From the NCBI RefSeq assembly GCF_001428105.1, contig NZ_LMSJ01000010.1, forward strand, positions 49,629 to 113,628: DNA of 64,000 bases. The letters run 5' to 3'. Shown here piece after piece: positions 15,818 through 22,952 of this stretch. The position numbers and the translations under genes were made by a program. The notes under the pieces are model-generated. The model made no database searches, was not told the DNA's origin, and was given only the letters and a program-made list of their open reading frames with translations. The stretch comes from Paenibacillus sp. Soil766 (GTDB lineage Bacteria; Bacillota; Bacilli; Paenibacillales; NBRC-103111). Position 1 is the stretch's first letter, and each line of letters begins with the position of its first letter.

Positions 15818-16690
15818 ATGTCAAAAATCATTGTTTCCGCAGCAACAGGTGAATTAGGGAAATTAGTCGTCAAGCATTTATTAGCAAGAGTTCCAGCAAG
15901 TGAGATTGCTGTGAGTGTTCGTCATATAGAGAAAGCTGCTGAAATTGCAGATTTAGGCATTGAAGTTCGATATGGTGATTGGGATGTTCCCGCATCACTG
16001 GAGCAAGCTTATGCGGATGCATCCAAGCTCTTGCTGATTTCTTCCCCACAAGATGAATCGATCAGTCGTGTTCGCAAACATGTTAGTGCGATTGAAGCCG
16101 CCAAAAAAGCTGGCGTTCCACACATTGTCTACACGAGTTTCGCCTTTGCGGATGTTGATGCTTTCGCCCCTCTGGCTAACGTACATCTAGCAACCGAATT
16201 CGCGCTGAAGGCATCGGGCATTCCAACAACCATCCTGCGCAATACGTGGTACCAGGAGCTTTACATGAACCCAAGCTTGCAAGCTTACATCGATAGCGGC
16301 AGCATCATAAATTCAGCAGATACAGGGAAAATTAATACAGCGACACGTGATGATTTAGCATTGGCTGCGGCAACTGTTCTGGCTGAAGACGGACATCAAG
16401 ACCAAGTCTACGAGTTAGCCTCATCCGAATCATGGAGCTATGTGCAATTAGCCGACATTTTATCCCACGTATCTGGTAAAAAAGTAACTTATCAATCTGT
16501 CTCTGACGCTGACTCTTCCGCTGGTATGATTCAGGCTGGACTGCCTGAAGGATTAGTTCAGTTCTTAGTTGCCATTGACAGCAAAATGGCCGCAGGGACT
16601 GAAGGGCGCACCTCCACAGACCTCGAGAAGCTCATCGGGAAAAAACCGACTTCCATTCATGAAAGTATTGCGCTATTATTCAGTAAATAG
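15818..16690 (+). CDS. NmrA/SDR-type NAD(P)H:quinone oxidoreductase (QorB/YtfG-like)
   Basis: 290 residues from the ATG at 15818, chosen because AGGAGG lies 9 bases upstream; the longer frame from 15764 lacks a binding site. The Rossmann start KIIVSAATGELGKLVVKHLL gives the atypical-SDR glycine motif; TSFA, LRNTWYQELY and the C-terminal TDLEKLIGKKPTS stretch fit the NAD(P)-binding quinone reductase subgroup. Likely detoxifies quinones under control of the divergent HxlR repressor. It is followed 32 bp later by a FrnE-type gene, probably in the same operon. Confidence 0.88.
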   Translation: MSKIIVSAATGELGKLVVKHLLARVPASEIAVSVRHIEKAAEIADLGIEVRYGDWDVPASLEQAYADASKLLLISSPQDESISRVRKHVSAIEAAKKAGVPHIVYTSFAFADVDAFAPLANVHLATEFALKASGIPTTILRNTWYQELYMNPSLQAYIDSGSIINSADTGKINTATRDDLALAAATVLAEDGHQDQVYELASSESWSYVQLADILSHVSGKKVTYQSVSDADSSAGMIQAGLPEGLVQFLVAIDSKMAAGTEGRTSTDLEKLIGKKPTSIHESIALLFSK

Positions 16691-16722
16691 TCGTTATATA
16701 ACCCAATAAAGAGGTGAACCTC

Positions 16723-17436
16723 ATGCAAGTTGAAATTTGGTCGGACTTCGCTTGTCCGTTCTGTTACATTGGCAAACGCCGCTTCGAGCAAGCTCTAGCA
16801 GGCTTTGCACACCGCGATCAGGTTGAAGTTATCTATCGCAGCTTCGAGCTAGACCGTCACGCACCCAAAAGCGTCCCGCATGACGTCTATGATATGCTCT
16901 CATCCCGCTACGGCATGAGCCGTCAGGAAGCCATCGCCATGAATGAGCAGATGCGTCGACAAGCTGCGGCAGATGGGCTCGACTTTCAATTCGATAGCCT
17001 CGTGCTGACGAACACATTCGATGCTCATCGTTTACGGTTATTTGCCGAGAAATATGGCCATGGCGCTGCGGTATCCGAGTTGTTATTCCGCGCCTATTTC
17101 ACCGAATCTAAGAATATCAGCGACCACAATATCCTTGCTGACATCGCTGCAGCCGTTGGGATTGATCGGGAAGAAGCGATGTCCGTTCTCGCGAGTGATC
17201 AGTTCGCCGATTCGGTGCGGACCGAAGAAGAGAATGGCAGCCGCATGGGAATCCGCGGCGTTCCGTATTATGTCATTAACAGCAAACATGCCATATCCGG
17301 GGCCCAAGCAAGCGGCGTATACTTGAACGCGATGCAACAGCTCTGGGATGCTGAGCAGCCACCACAGGTTGTAGAATCAACCAGCGATGATGAGGCTTGT
17401 CTGGACGGCACATGTGTGGTCCCGAACAAACCATAA
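16723..17436 (+). CDS. DsbA-family (FrnE-type) oxidoreductase
   Basis: 237 residues from ATG 16723 (AAGAGGTG upstream; the GTG at 16714 is part of the binding site). Thioredoxin-fold active site CPFC at residues 11-14 in SDFACPFCYIGKRRFEQ; helical insert with ISDHNILADIAAAVGID; GVPYYVIN cis-Pro loop; a second Cys pair near the C-terminus (ACLDGTCVV), typical of FrnE. No signal peptide, so it acts in the cytoplasm, probably in disulfide or thiol stress. Together with the HxlR and quinone-reductase genes it forms a redox-response cluster. Confidence 0.9.
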   Translation: MQVEIWSDFACPFCYIGKRRFEQALAGFAHRDQVEVIYRSFELDRHAPKSVPHDVYDMLSSRYGMSRQEAIAMNEQMRRQAAADGLDFQFDSLVLTNTFDAHRLRLFAEKYGHGAAVSELLFRAYFTESKNISDHNILADIAAAVGIDREEAMSVLASDQFADSVRTEEENGSRMGIRGVPYYVINSKHAISGAQASGVYLNAMQQLWDAEQPPQVVESTSDDEACLDGTCVVPNKP

Positions 17437-17460
17437 GTCGCGGCGTTAGCACTTATCACA

Positions 17461-17490
17461 AGAAGAAGCACCCTCGCGGGTGCTTCTTCT
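17461..17490. terminator. bidirectional terminator
   Basis: AGAAGAAGCACCC-TCGC-GGGTGCTTCTTCT between convergent genes; fifth member of the GCACCC hairpin family. Confidence 0.9.
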
Positions 17491-17525
17491 ACTTTTATTA
17501 TTTCGCTGTAACCTAGAATATTTGA

Positions 17526-17975
17526 TTAGTGTGGCTCCGAGCGCGCTTCCATAATCAACTTCACTTTATTCAAGTCCTTTTGATTAGCCCTTTTCATCAT
17601 CAAAGACATAAACGGAGAAAATAACGTGGAGAAGCCTGTCGGATTTCCTTTATTGCGCAAAGTCATCCGTGTGGTACGACTATTCACTGAATCCCACGTA
17701 TACGTCGTTTCCATGGGAAAAGGGCCGTGGGCGGTACGCATCACAAGTTTATGACCAGGGCTATATTCCGCGACTTCATACACATAGGCTAGTTGTCTGC
17801 CCAAGAAGTTGGCTTTAAAAGCAATTTTTGACCCTACCTGGAGAGGTTTAGCTGTGTGCCATTCGGCCGAATTAATATTCACATACCATTCCGGTGCCTT
17901 ATCTGGGTTAGCCGCATATTCCGATACTTGCTCACGAGGACAATTGATTGTTATTTCTGTGAAAACATCAACCAT
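17526..17975 (-). CDS. SRPBCC-family protein (polyketide cyclase-like)
   Basis: 149 residues from MVDVFTEI (GGAGG 8 bases upstream of ATG 17975); the longer frame is not supported. START/Bet v1-like fold pattern: ITINCPREQVSEYAANPDKAPEWYVNI, then strands KIAFKANFLGRQLAYVYEV, KLVMRTAHGPFPMETTYTW and a C-terminal helix. Last of three SRPBCC genes behind an ArsR regulator. The ligand is unknown. Confidence 0.85.
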   Translation of the reverse strand: MVDVFTEITINCPREQVSEYAANPDKAPEWYVNINSAEWHTAKPLQVGSKIAFKANFLGRQLAYVYEVAEYSPGHKLVMRTAHGPFPMETTYTWDSVNSRTTRMTLRNKGNPTGFSTLFSPFMSLMMKRANQKDLNKVKLIMEARSEPH

Positions 17976-18036
17976 ATTGACAACCTCCATTTTAATATAA
18001 AAAGCACGCCAACTATCAGCGCGCTTCTTCACTCAA

Positions 18037-18429
18037 TTAAGCTAATAATTTCGCTATCGGCTCCCAATAATTCGTATACCAACCTGCTGCAAGATGCTCG
18101 CTTTGCTCTTCCGGGAAGGCAGAATGATCAAATAACAGCAACGTCTCAGAACCTTTCTCTTGAAGCTCGAATTTAACTAGCGAATACATACCTTCCGGCC
18201 AATTCGCTACACGCCACGCTTGTACAACACGTTTGTTCCGCACAAGCTCAATGTTACGACCGAGAATCATGCCTCCGAAGCAAGAGAAGGCCCCGCCTTC
18301 TTCTGTGCTAATCTCCGTAGGAGCTCCGCCGCTAGCTTTGCTGAACTGTTCGCTGCTCGTAAGAATTTCGTAGATACGTGCAGGGTCAGCTGTAAATGTC
18401 ACTTCTTGACGAATCGTTCCACTCATCAT
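18037..18429 (-). CDS. SRPBCC/AHSA1-family protein
   Basis: 130 residues. The AHSA1 pattern is seen in FTADPARIYEILTSSEQFS, FSCFGGMILGRNIELVRNKRVVQAWR and the C-terminal HLAAGWYTNYWEPIAKLLA. GGGGGTG lies before the double ATG; either ATG may be used. Second SRPBCC gene of the ArsR operon, 57 bp behind the first. Confidence 0.87.
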   Translation of the reverse strand: MMSGTIRQEVTFTADPARIYEILTSSEQFSKASGGAPTEISTEEGGAFSCFGGMILGRNIELVRNKRVVQAWRVANWPEGMYSLVKFELQEKGSETLLLFDHSAFPEEQSEHLAAGWYTNYWEPIAKLLA

Positions 18430-18486
18430 TTCGCACCCCCTCTATTTTCTAATTAGCGTAATCATTTTTATGATATATGCCAATGC

Positions 18487-18945
18487 TTAATGCATAGCTT
18501 GCTCTGACCATGGATCGACACCTGGATCTTGGCCTTGTGCGATCGCTTGAATGCGAGGCATATAATGCGTCCATCCTTGTACATGCGAAGCAACTTCGGT
18601 TGCTGGCAAATCATAATGCGTCAATTCCAAAAGCGTCCCGTTATCTTTCGGTGTCAGTTTAAATTCAACCGTACTTGCCCCCGGTGGAACCATTTTCGAT
18701 TTCTCCCAACCCCACGTCATCACGATTTTCTCATTCGGAACCAATTCCTTATATTCCCCCATCGCAATGTCACTGCCATTCACATCAATGCGATACTTGC
18801 CCCCGATACTTGGATCAAGCAATACGTGGCGTCCCATCCAACGAACTAATTTCTCAGGATCCGTAAAAAATAAAAACAACGTCTCCGGACGGCATTCGAT
18901 AAAAATTTCTTTCTTAATCGTGTCACTGCTACTGATTTGCGTCAT
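18487..18945 (-). CDS. SRPBCC/AHSA1-family protein
   Basis: 152 residues. IFIECRPETLFLFFTDPEKLVRWMGR is the typical N-terminus of the AHSA1 group that is coupled to ArsR regulators, followed by GKYRIDVNGSDIAMGEYKEL, VMTWGWE and LLELTHYDLP. The start overlaps the end of the ArsR gene by 17 bases, so the two are translationally coupled. Confidence 0.9.
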   Translation of the reverse strand: MTQISSSDTIKKEIFIECRPETLFLFFTDPEKLVRWMGRHVLLDPSIGGKYRIDVNGSDIAMGEYKELVPNEKIVMTWGWEKSKMVPPGASTVEFKLTPKDNGTLLELTHYDLPATEVASHVQGWTHYMPRIQAIAQGQDPGVDPWSEQAMH

Positions 18946-19252
18946 GTTTTCTCCTTTCCTCCTCTTCCGCGGCTTCTTTCAATCGCATCAAGCTGTCATC
19001 CCAGAAGCTCTCAATGTACAGCATCAACTCAGCAAACCCTTCCCTCCTTATGCCATAAAATCGTTTAGTTCCATCTCGTCTAACTACAACGAGTCCTGCT
19101 TCTTCCAGCACCTTCAGGTGCTGTGAAATGGCTGGTGCAGATACGTCAAAGTGTGACGCAATCGCGCTGGAGGTCAGTTCTCCATCACGGACAAGATGTA
19201 AAATATCTCTGCGCCTAGGCTCCGTTATCGCTTGAATGGCTTTATCTATCAT
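18929..19252 (-). CDS. ArsR-family transcriptional regulator
   Basis: 107 residues. Winged helix: ITEPRRRDILHLVRDGELTSS, HFDVSAPAISQHLKVLEEAGLVVV, RDGTKRFYGIR. No metal-binding Cys box (ELCVCDL type), so it is of the non-metal subgroup that is regularly paired with SRPBCC genes. First gene of a four-gene operon. A perfect inverted repeat 5 bp before the start is a likely autorepression site. Confidence 0.92.
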   Translation of the reverse strand: MIDKAIQAITEPRRRDILHLVRDGELTSSAIASHFDVSAPAISQHLKVLEEAGLVVVRRDGTKRFYGIRREGFAELMLYIESFWDDSLMRLKEAAEEEERRKHDANQ

Positions 19253-19256
19253 GACG

Positions 19257-19280
19257 TTAATTTAGCACAGACTAAATTAA
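19257..19280 (-). promoter_or_regulatory. ArsR operator
   Basis: TTAATTTAG-CACAGA-CTAAATTAA, a perfect 9-bp inverted repeat with a 6-nt spacer, ending 5 bp from the ArsR start codon. Binding by the adjacent regulator is inferred. Confidence 0.65.
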
Positions 19281-19330
19281 GTGTCAACTTAAATATGGTT
19301 TGTTGTACTGCTTCCTTATTTGATATATTC

Positions 19331-19344
19331 TGTACATGCGTACA
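19331..19344 (+). promoter_or_regulatory. short palindrome before a conserved small gene
   Basis: TGTAC-ATGC-GTACA, perfect, 25 bp before the ATG at 19370. It may be an operator; no regulator can be named. Confidence 0.35.
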
Positions 19345-19369
19345 AATAATAATCAGAGGAGCCATTCCA

Positions 19370-19777
19370 ATGTCGACAGTGATCGGTACAAAAGAACATC
19401 CGTGGCCATTACAAACACCCCCACAAACCTCCGAATTTGAAATGTATAAAGATGAAAAAGATGGCAAAGATATCCTTGTTTGCACGGTAGGTAAAACCGT
19501 TCTGCATTACGACTACCGTTGCATTAATGACTTACACGCGATGCTCAAGCAGCATGGAGATTGGATTGAGCTGGGCAGCGCTGATGAGCAGAAGCCAGCC
19601 AAAGAAGGCACGGTTGAAGCTTGGGGGCGTTCTCCTGAAAACCCAATTGGTGGTTGGTATGGCTTGAAGAAAGGTTTACGCGGCAGATTCGGCATGTATG
19701 TCCCCCCATTAATGGAGGCACTCGGTCTTGCGGAAGTCGAACACAATCCAAGAAATAATCGGATGCGGGCGTTATAA
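19370..19777 (+). CDS. conserved cytoplasmic protein (possibly DUF6855)
   Basis: 135 residues from ATG 19370 with AGAGGAG upstream; the longer frame from 19232 runs through the divergent promoter and is rejected. No signal peptide or membrane segment. Seen: KEHPWPLQTPPQTSEFEMYKD, LVCTVGKTVLHYDYRCINDL, EAWGRSPENPIGGWYGLKKG. The family name is from memory and uncertain. No catalytic motif is recognised. Followed by a shared terminator. Confidence 0.75.
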   Translation: MSTVIGTKEHPWPLQTPPQTSEFEMYKDEKDGKDILVCTVGKTVLHYDYRCINDLHAMLKQHGDWIELGSADEQKPAKEGTVEAWGRSPENPIGGWYGLKKGLRGRFGMYVPPLMEALGLAEVEHNPRNNRMRAL

Positions 19778-19804
19778 AATACACAAGAGCTACTCCGACT
19801 TAAA

Positions 19805-19842
19805 GAAAGAGCCTGTCACTCTACTGAAGTGACAGGCTCTTC
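19805..19842. terminator. bidirectional terminator between convergent genes
   Basis: AGAGCCTGTCACT-CTACTGA-AGTGACAGGCTCT, a 13-bp perfect stem; T-rich on the minus strand (TTTCTTT) and TCT on the plus strand. Confidence 0.85.
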
Positions 19843-19847
19843 TAATT

Positions 19848-20531
19848 CTATTTATCGATTCTAGCGACAATGTTCGTATTTTTCCTATCTAACTTCAAAG
19901 AATACATATCGAGATCTGCGGCATGTAGTAAATCATCCAAGGTCCGTGCCTCGTCAGGATACACAGCCGTTCCGATCGACACGGATATTTCCAAATTGAA
20001 CTCTCTCGAAGCTTGCTTTAATTCGTTCTGAATATGACGGATCAATACTTCTTTCTTGGACGCATCCGTAGTTGTAGAAAGAATCAAAAATTCATCCCCC
20101 GCCCACCGTGCGGCTAAATCCTTTTTCTGTAAATCGAGCAATAAAACATTCGCGATGCGCTGTAGCACTTGATCACCGATCTTGTGCCCGCGAGAGTCGT
20201 TAATTAATTTGAAATTATCTACATCAATGAAATATAAAATCAATTGCCCTTGTCTTCGCTCCACCGAAGTAATGAGCTTAGGAAAAGCCTCGAGGATGAA
20301 TCTTCTGTTATACAGCGTCGTGAGGTTATCTTTTTCAGAGAGGAACTTCAATCGATCATACTGCGTGCCTAGCACCCAACTTGCCAATAAAATGAATACG
20401 CCAACGACAGGAAATTGAAGAGAGGGGAAATTATAATACAGCGTACCGTAGGCTCTTAAGGCTACAATCATGACTATAACGACCGAAATTATAACGATTC
20501 GTCCCGAGTAGTTCATCCCATTCACCATCAT
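19848..20531 (-). CDS. membrane diguanylate cyclase (GGDEF)
   Basis: 227 residues. Two N-terminal transmembrane segments (about 11-28 and 37-52), then a GGDEF domain: EKDNLTTLYNRRF, YFIDVDNFKLINDSRGHKIGDQ, ARWAGDEFLIL and the C-terminal IGTAVYPDEA. The signature reads AGDEF, a variant seen in active cyclases. The inhibitory RxxD site five residues before it is QKKD, so product feedback is probably absent. The ATG five codons later is an alternative start. Convergent with the preceding gene. Confidence 0.88.
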   Translation of the reverse strand: MMVNGMNYSGRIVIISVVIVMIVALRAYGTLYYNFPSLQFPVVGVFILLASWVLGTQYDRLKFLSEKDNLTTLYNRRFILEAFPKLITSVERRQGQLILYFIDVDNFKLINDSRGHKIGDQVLQRIANVLLLDLQKKDLAARWAGDEFLILSTTTDASKKEVLIRHIQNELKQASREFNLEISVSIGTAVYPDEARTLDDLLHAADLDMYSLKLDRKNTNIVARIDK

Positions 20532-20848
20532 CCAATTTATGTATATATAGGTCTATAGTGACACACTTGTTCCATACATTTCAAGAAATATTTGGACTAT
20601 ACCGTCGAATTGGCTCGAAAACTATCACAATGAGAAAAACTTCTATCGAAGTCCTTCGAGGAAGAGCGACCGCGTTTCAAAGGTGGTTTTTATCGCCAAT
20701 AAGAATTTGTTCTTCCGAGCCTCGGAAACTTATAAATTCTTATGTGGTCAAAAATTTGAAGCAAATCGCTTCAATTATATGGTAAAGTATTTGTATTCGA
20801 CATTTTTTGATAACATCCAATACTTCTAACAGTCAGATGAGGTTCGAA
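20532..20848. other. 317-bp divergent region between two GGDEF genes
   Basis: Mostly filled by repeat R1 copy 2 (20629-20752). AT-rich flanks (TATATATAGG and GGTAAAGTATTTG) could hold promoters; no gene is seen. Confidence 0.6.
20629..20752. repeat. interspersed structured repeat, family R1, copy 2
   Basis: Nearly identical over about 125 bp with 1424-1550. The outer pair ATAAGAATT/AATTCTTAT and the inner hairpin CCGAGCCTCGG are both kept. Confidence 0.8.
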
Positions 20849-22048
20849 ATGGGTCTACTTTTGGATATGAAAACCATCCTGGTGACACTGGTCATCGGCC
20901 ACCTATTTACAGCCGTGTTCATTATCGCTTACTGGCGTCAACATAAGAACGAAAGCACAATCAGATACTTTTTATATGGAAAATGCTTACAGGCTGCTGC
21001 GTGGGTGATCTTAATTCTTCGTGGCGGCCTTATGGATCCACTTACAATCTCTCTTGTGAACTCTTCACTTTTTATCGGTTATACCTTTGAAACTATTGCC
21101 GTGCTAAAAATTCAGAATATCCTGAGCAAGCTCGGACGAAATGTATATATTGCGCTGACCCTCTTCAACATTGCCGGCTTCCATTCCATCCTATTTTTCG
21201 ACAATGACGAGAAGTTTAGAATTTCATTTACTTCCATAGCTATAGCTGCAGGACTCTTCCTACCAGCATACAAAATGATTCAACGACGAGCCGAATCCAT
21301 GGTCAGCTATGTCCTCGGTTATCTTTATCTTACTATTCTCGTATTTCTTCTAATTCGTGCCTTCAGTGCCGTATTCTTCGATACATTGATCAGCTTTTAT
21401 CATCTCAACGGGAATCAGAGCATGGTGCTGCTAGGCCAATATTTCGTCATGATTGCGGGAAATACGGGATTCATTCTCTTGATGAAAGAACAAACCGACC
21501 AAGCCCTTCTTCGGATGGCCAATTATGACGATTTAACGGGTGCATTGAACCGCAGATCGTTTATCACACGTACCAATCAATATCTTACCGCCTACGCGAA
21601 AATGCAGAAACCCATCACCCTGCTGCTGTTTGATATTGATAATTTCAAGTCCATCAATGATACATTCGGTCATGATACTGGCGATCAAGTACTTGTTGAC
21701 CTCACGACACGAATGAAAGGGCAGCTCGGCGCTGATGATCTCTTCGCAAGATATGGCGGAGACGAATTTGCCATTGTCGTACCCGGCATGGATGAACGAG
21801 ATTCCTCGCTTTATGCTGAGAAACTTAGACAGGCTGCAGAAGGCGCACAAGTTCCTGAATTACAACTCTCCTATACTATCAGTTTAGGAGTTCTCACGAT
21901 CATTCCGGATGAGGGAACACATCTCGAGGAGCTTTACTCCACGTGTGACAAGGCCCTTTACCAAGCCAAGAGGAACGGCCGAAACGGTGTATTTCGCGGC
22001 TCTGTAGATAACCATTTGGTACATTCTCAGAAAAATTTATGTGAGTAG
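20849..22048 (+). CDS. membrane diguanylate cyclase (GGDEF)
   Basis: 399 residues from ATG 20849 (GAGG 8 bases upstream); the frame from 20807 has no binding site. About seven hydrophobic segments over the first 215 residues form an uncharacterised membrane sensor (MGLLLDMKTILVTLVIGHL...). The GGDEF domain follows: NYDDLTGALNRRSF, LLLFDIDNFKSINDTFGHDTGD, FARYGGDEFAIV, ISLGVLTI. The inhibitory RxxD position is GADD, so feedback is likely absent. It is transcribed away from another GGDEF gene, with repeat R1 between them. Confidence 0.9.
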   Translation: MGLLLDMKTILVTLVIGHLFTAVFIIAYWRQHKNESTIRYFLYGKCLQAAAWVILILRGGLMDPLTISLVNSSLFIGYTFETIAVLKIQNILSKLGRNVYIALTLFNIAGFHSILFFDNDEKFRISFTSIAIAAGLFLPAYKMIQRRAESMVSYVLGYLYLTILVFLLIRAFSAVFFDTLISFYHLNGNQSMVLLGQYFVMIAGNTGFILLMKEQTDQALLRMANYDDLTGALNRRSFITRTNQYLTAYAKMQKPITLLLFDIDNFKSINDTFGHDTGDQVLVDLTTRMKGQLGADDLFARYGGDEFAIVVPGMDERDSSLYAEKLRQAAEGAQVPELQLSYTISLGVLTIIPDEGTHLEELYSTCDKALYQAKRNGRNGVFRGSVDNHLVHSQKNLCE

Positions 22049-22080
22049 GCTGTCGCTATGATGCGGCGGCCTTTTGTTGT
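22047..22080 (+). terminator. terminator of the GGDEF gene
   Basis: GGCTGTCGC-TATGAT-GCGGCGGCC then TTTTGTTG; the stem includes two G-T pairs. Confidence 0.75.
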
Positions 22081-22241
22081 TTTCGTGCTCATCTCGAACT
22101 GCCTGGCCATGGTTTGTGACAAACTATCAAACAATCCCTATTTTGAACGTATCGACGACAATTTTCCTGATACTTTTCAACCCATTCTTGTTAATTTAAT
22201 TCTAAGTCGCAAATAACCCTCACAGAGAGTAGGTAGGTAAG

Positions 22242-22430
22242 ATGATTTCTCTAAATGATACGCCCATGTATTTAGCACAATTCGCGAAGCTAATCCAAAT
22301 GGATGAACATCGGCTATTTCGTATATGTAAAGGGATCGAGGAAAACGGATATCAATTAAACCGAAACGAACACGGGCATATCGATCTAACGGAGAAGGAT
22401 ATTACGGTCGTGTTGAGTTTCTGTTTGTGA
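22242..22430 (+). CDS. MerR-like winged-helix mini-protein
   Basis: 62 residues, no signal peptide. The pattern ...RLFRICKGIEENGYQLNRNE-HGHIDLTEKDI resembles the N-terminal DNA-binding part of MerR-like/anti-repressor proteins of Bacilli (helix, 'ENGY', then a short wing and 'F/LxxKDI'). GGTAGGTAAG precedes the ATG. A stand-alone mini-protein, or the remnant of a longer regulator; the frame ends cleanly before repeat R2. Confidence 0.55.
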   Translation: MISLNDTPMYLAQFAKLIQMDEHRLFRICKGIEENGYQLNRNEHGHIDLTEKDITVVLSFCL

Positions 22431-22521
22431 TTTTCACACAACTATCGAACGGAATTTCAGACGGTGTTGGTAGCGTTGGTGGCGTTGGTGGCGTTTGAGG
22501 GGCCACGTACGCTACACATTT

Positions 22522-22730
22522 GTATTAACTGGAAAATATACAGCTATTTACGAGGAATTTCTTCGAAAACTCGATTTAACTGTAAAATATGTAGTTAAAA
22601 CTGCCCCTTTTGGACAGATCAGCCAAACTGTATAAAATTAACTGTATTTTCTCCATCTAATAAGCTTTTGATCGGAAAATTCCGAAATATAACTGTATAA
22701 AATCCATCTATTTGCCTGGAGCACCGTATA
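22522..22730. repeat. intergenic repeat family R2, copy C (with R1 fragment at 22768-22800)
   Basis: Longest R2 copy. It contains TATTAACTGGAAAATAT, TTTAACTGTAAAATATGTAGTTAAAA (split motif), TTTTCTCCATCTAA and TTGATCGGAAAATTCCGAAA in the order seen at 11541-11690. A GGTG-rich run lies just upstream at 22462-22490. At 22768-22800 GAAACTTATACATG...TTATGTGGTAAG matches the end of repeat R1. Confidence 0.75.
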
Positions 22731-22798
22731 GTTAAGAAACTCCCAACCCGCATATTGCCGCCTCATCATGTGAAACTTATACATGTTTATGTGGTAAG

Positions 22799-22827
22799 AA
22801 AAAACCCGCTCCATGAGCGGGTTTTTC
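22799..22827 (-). terminator. terminator of the rhamnogalacturonan lyase gene
   Basis: AAAAACCCGCTC-CAT-GAGCGGGTTTTT, 73 bp behind the stop at 22900, T-run on both sides. Confidence 0.85.
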
Positions 22828-22852
22828 CATCCTAGTGGTCTTTTGAATCTTA

Positions 22853-22952
22853 GGCTCCTTTAAGCTCCTTTAAGCTCCTTTAAACTCCTTTAAACTCCTT
22901 TAAGCTCCTTTAGGGTCCTTTGGGTCCTTTGGGTCCTTTGGGTCTATTGGAT
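22853..22952. repeat. short tandem repeat across the 3' end of the lyase gene
   Basis: On the minus strand, 9-bp units CCCAAAGGA encode the final PKD repeats. Right at the stop codon the array changes to 10-bp units (TTAAAGGAGC type), which run about 45 bp into the untranslated part. The 10-bp period cannot be read in a constant frame. Confidence 0.85.

Noticed and set aside
19232..19369. Longer N-terminus for the conserved protein at 19370
   Set aside because: It would start inside the ArsR operator region and has no binding site; AGAGGAG marks the ATG at 19370.
22853..22952. CRISPR or regulatory array behind the lyase gene
   Set aside because: The units are 9-10 bp without spacers, and most of the array encodes the PKD tail; it is a simple tandem repeat.
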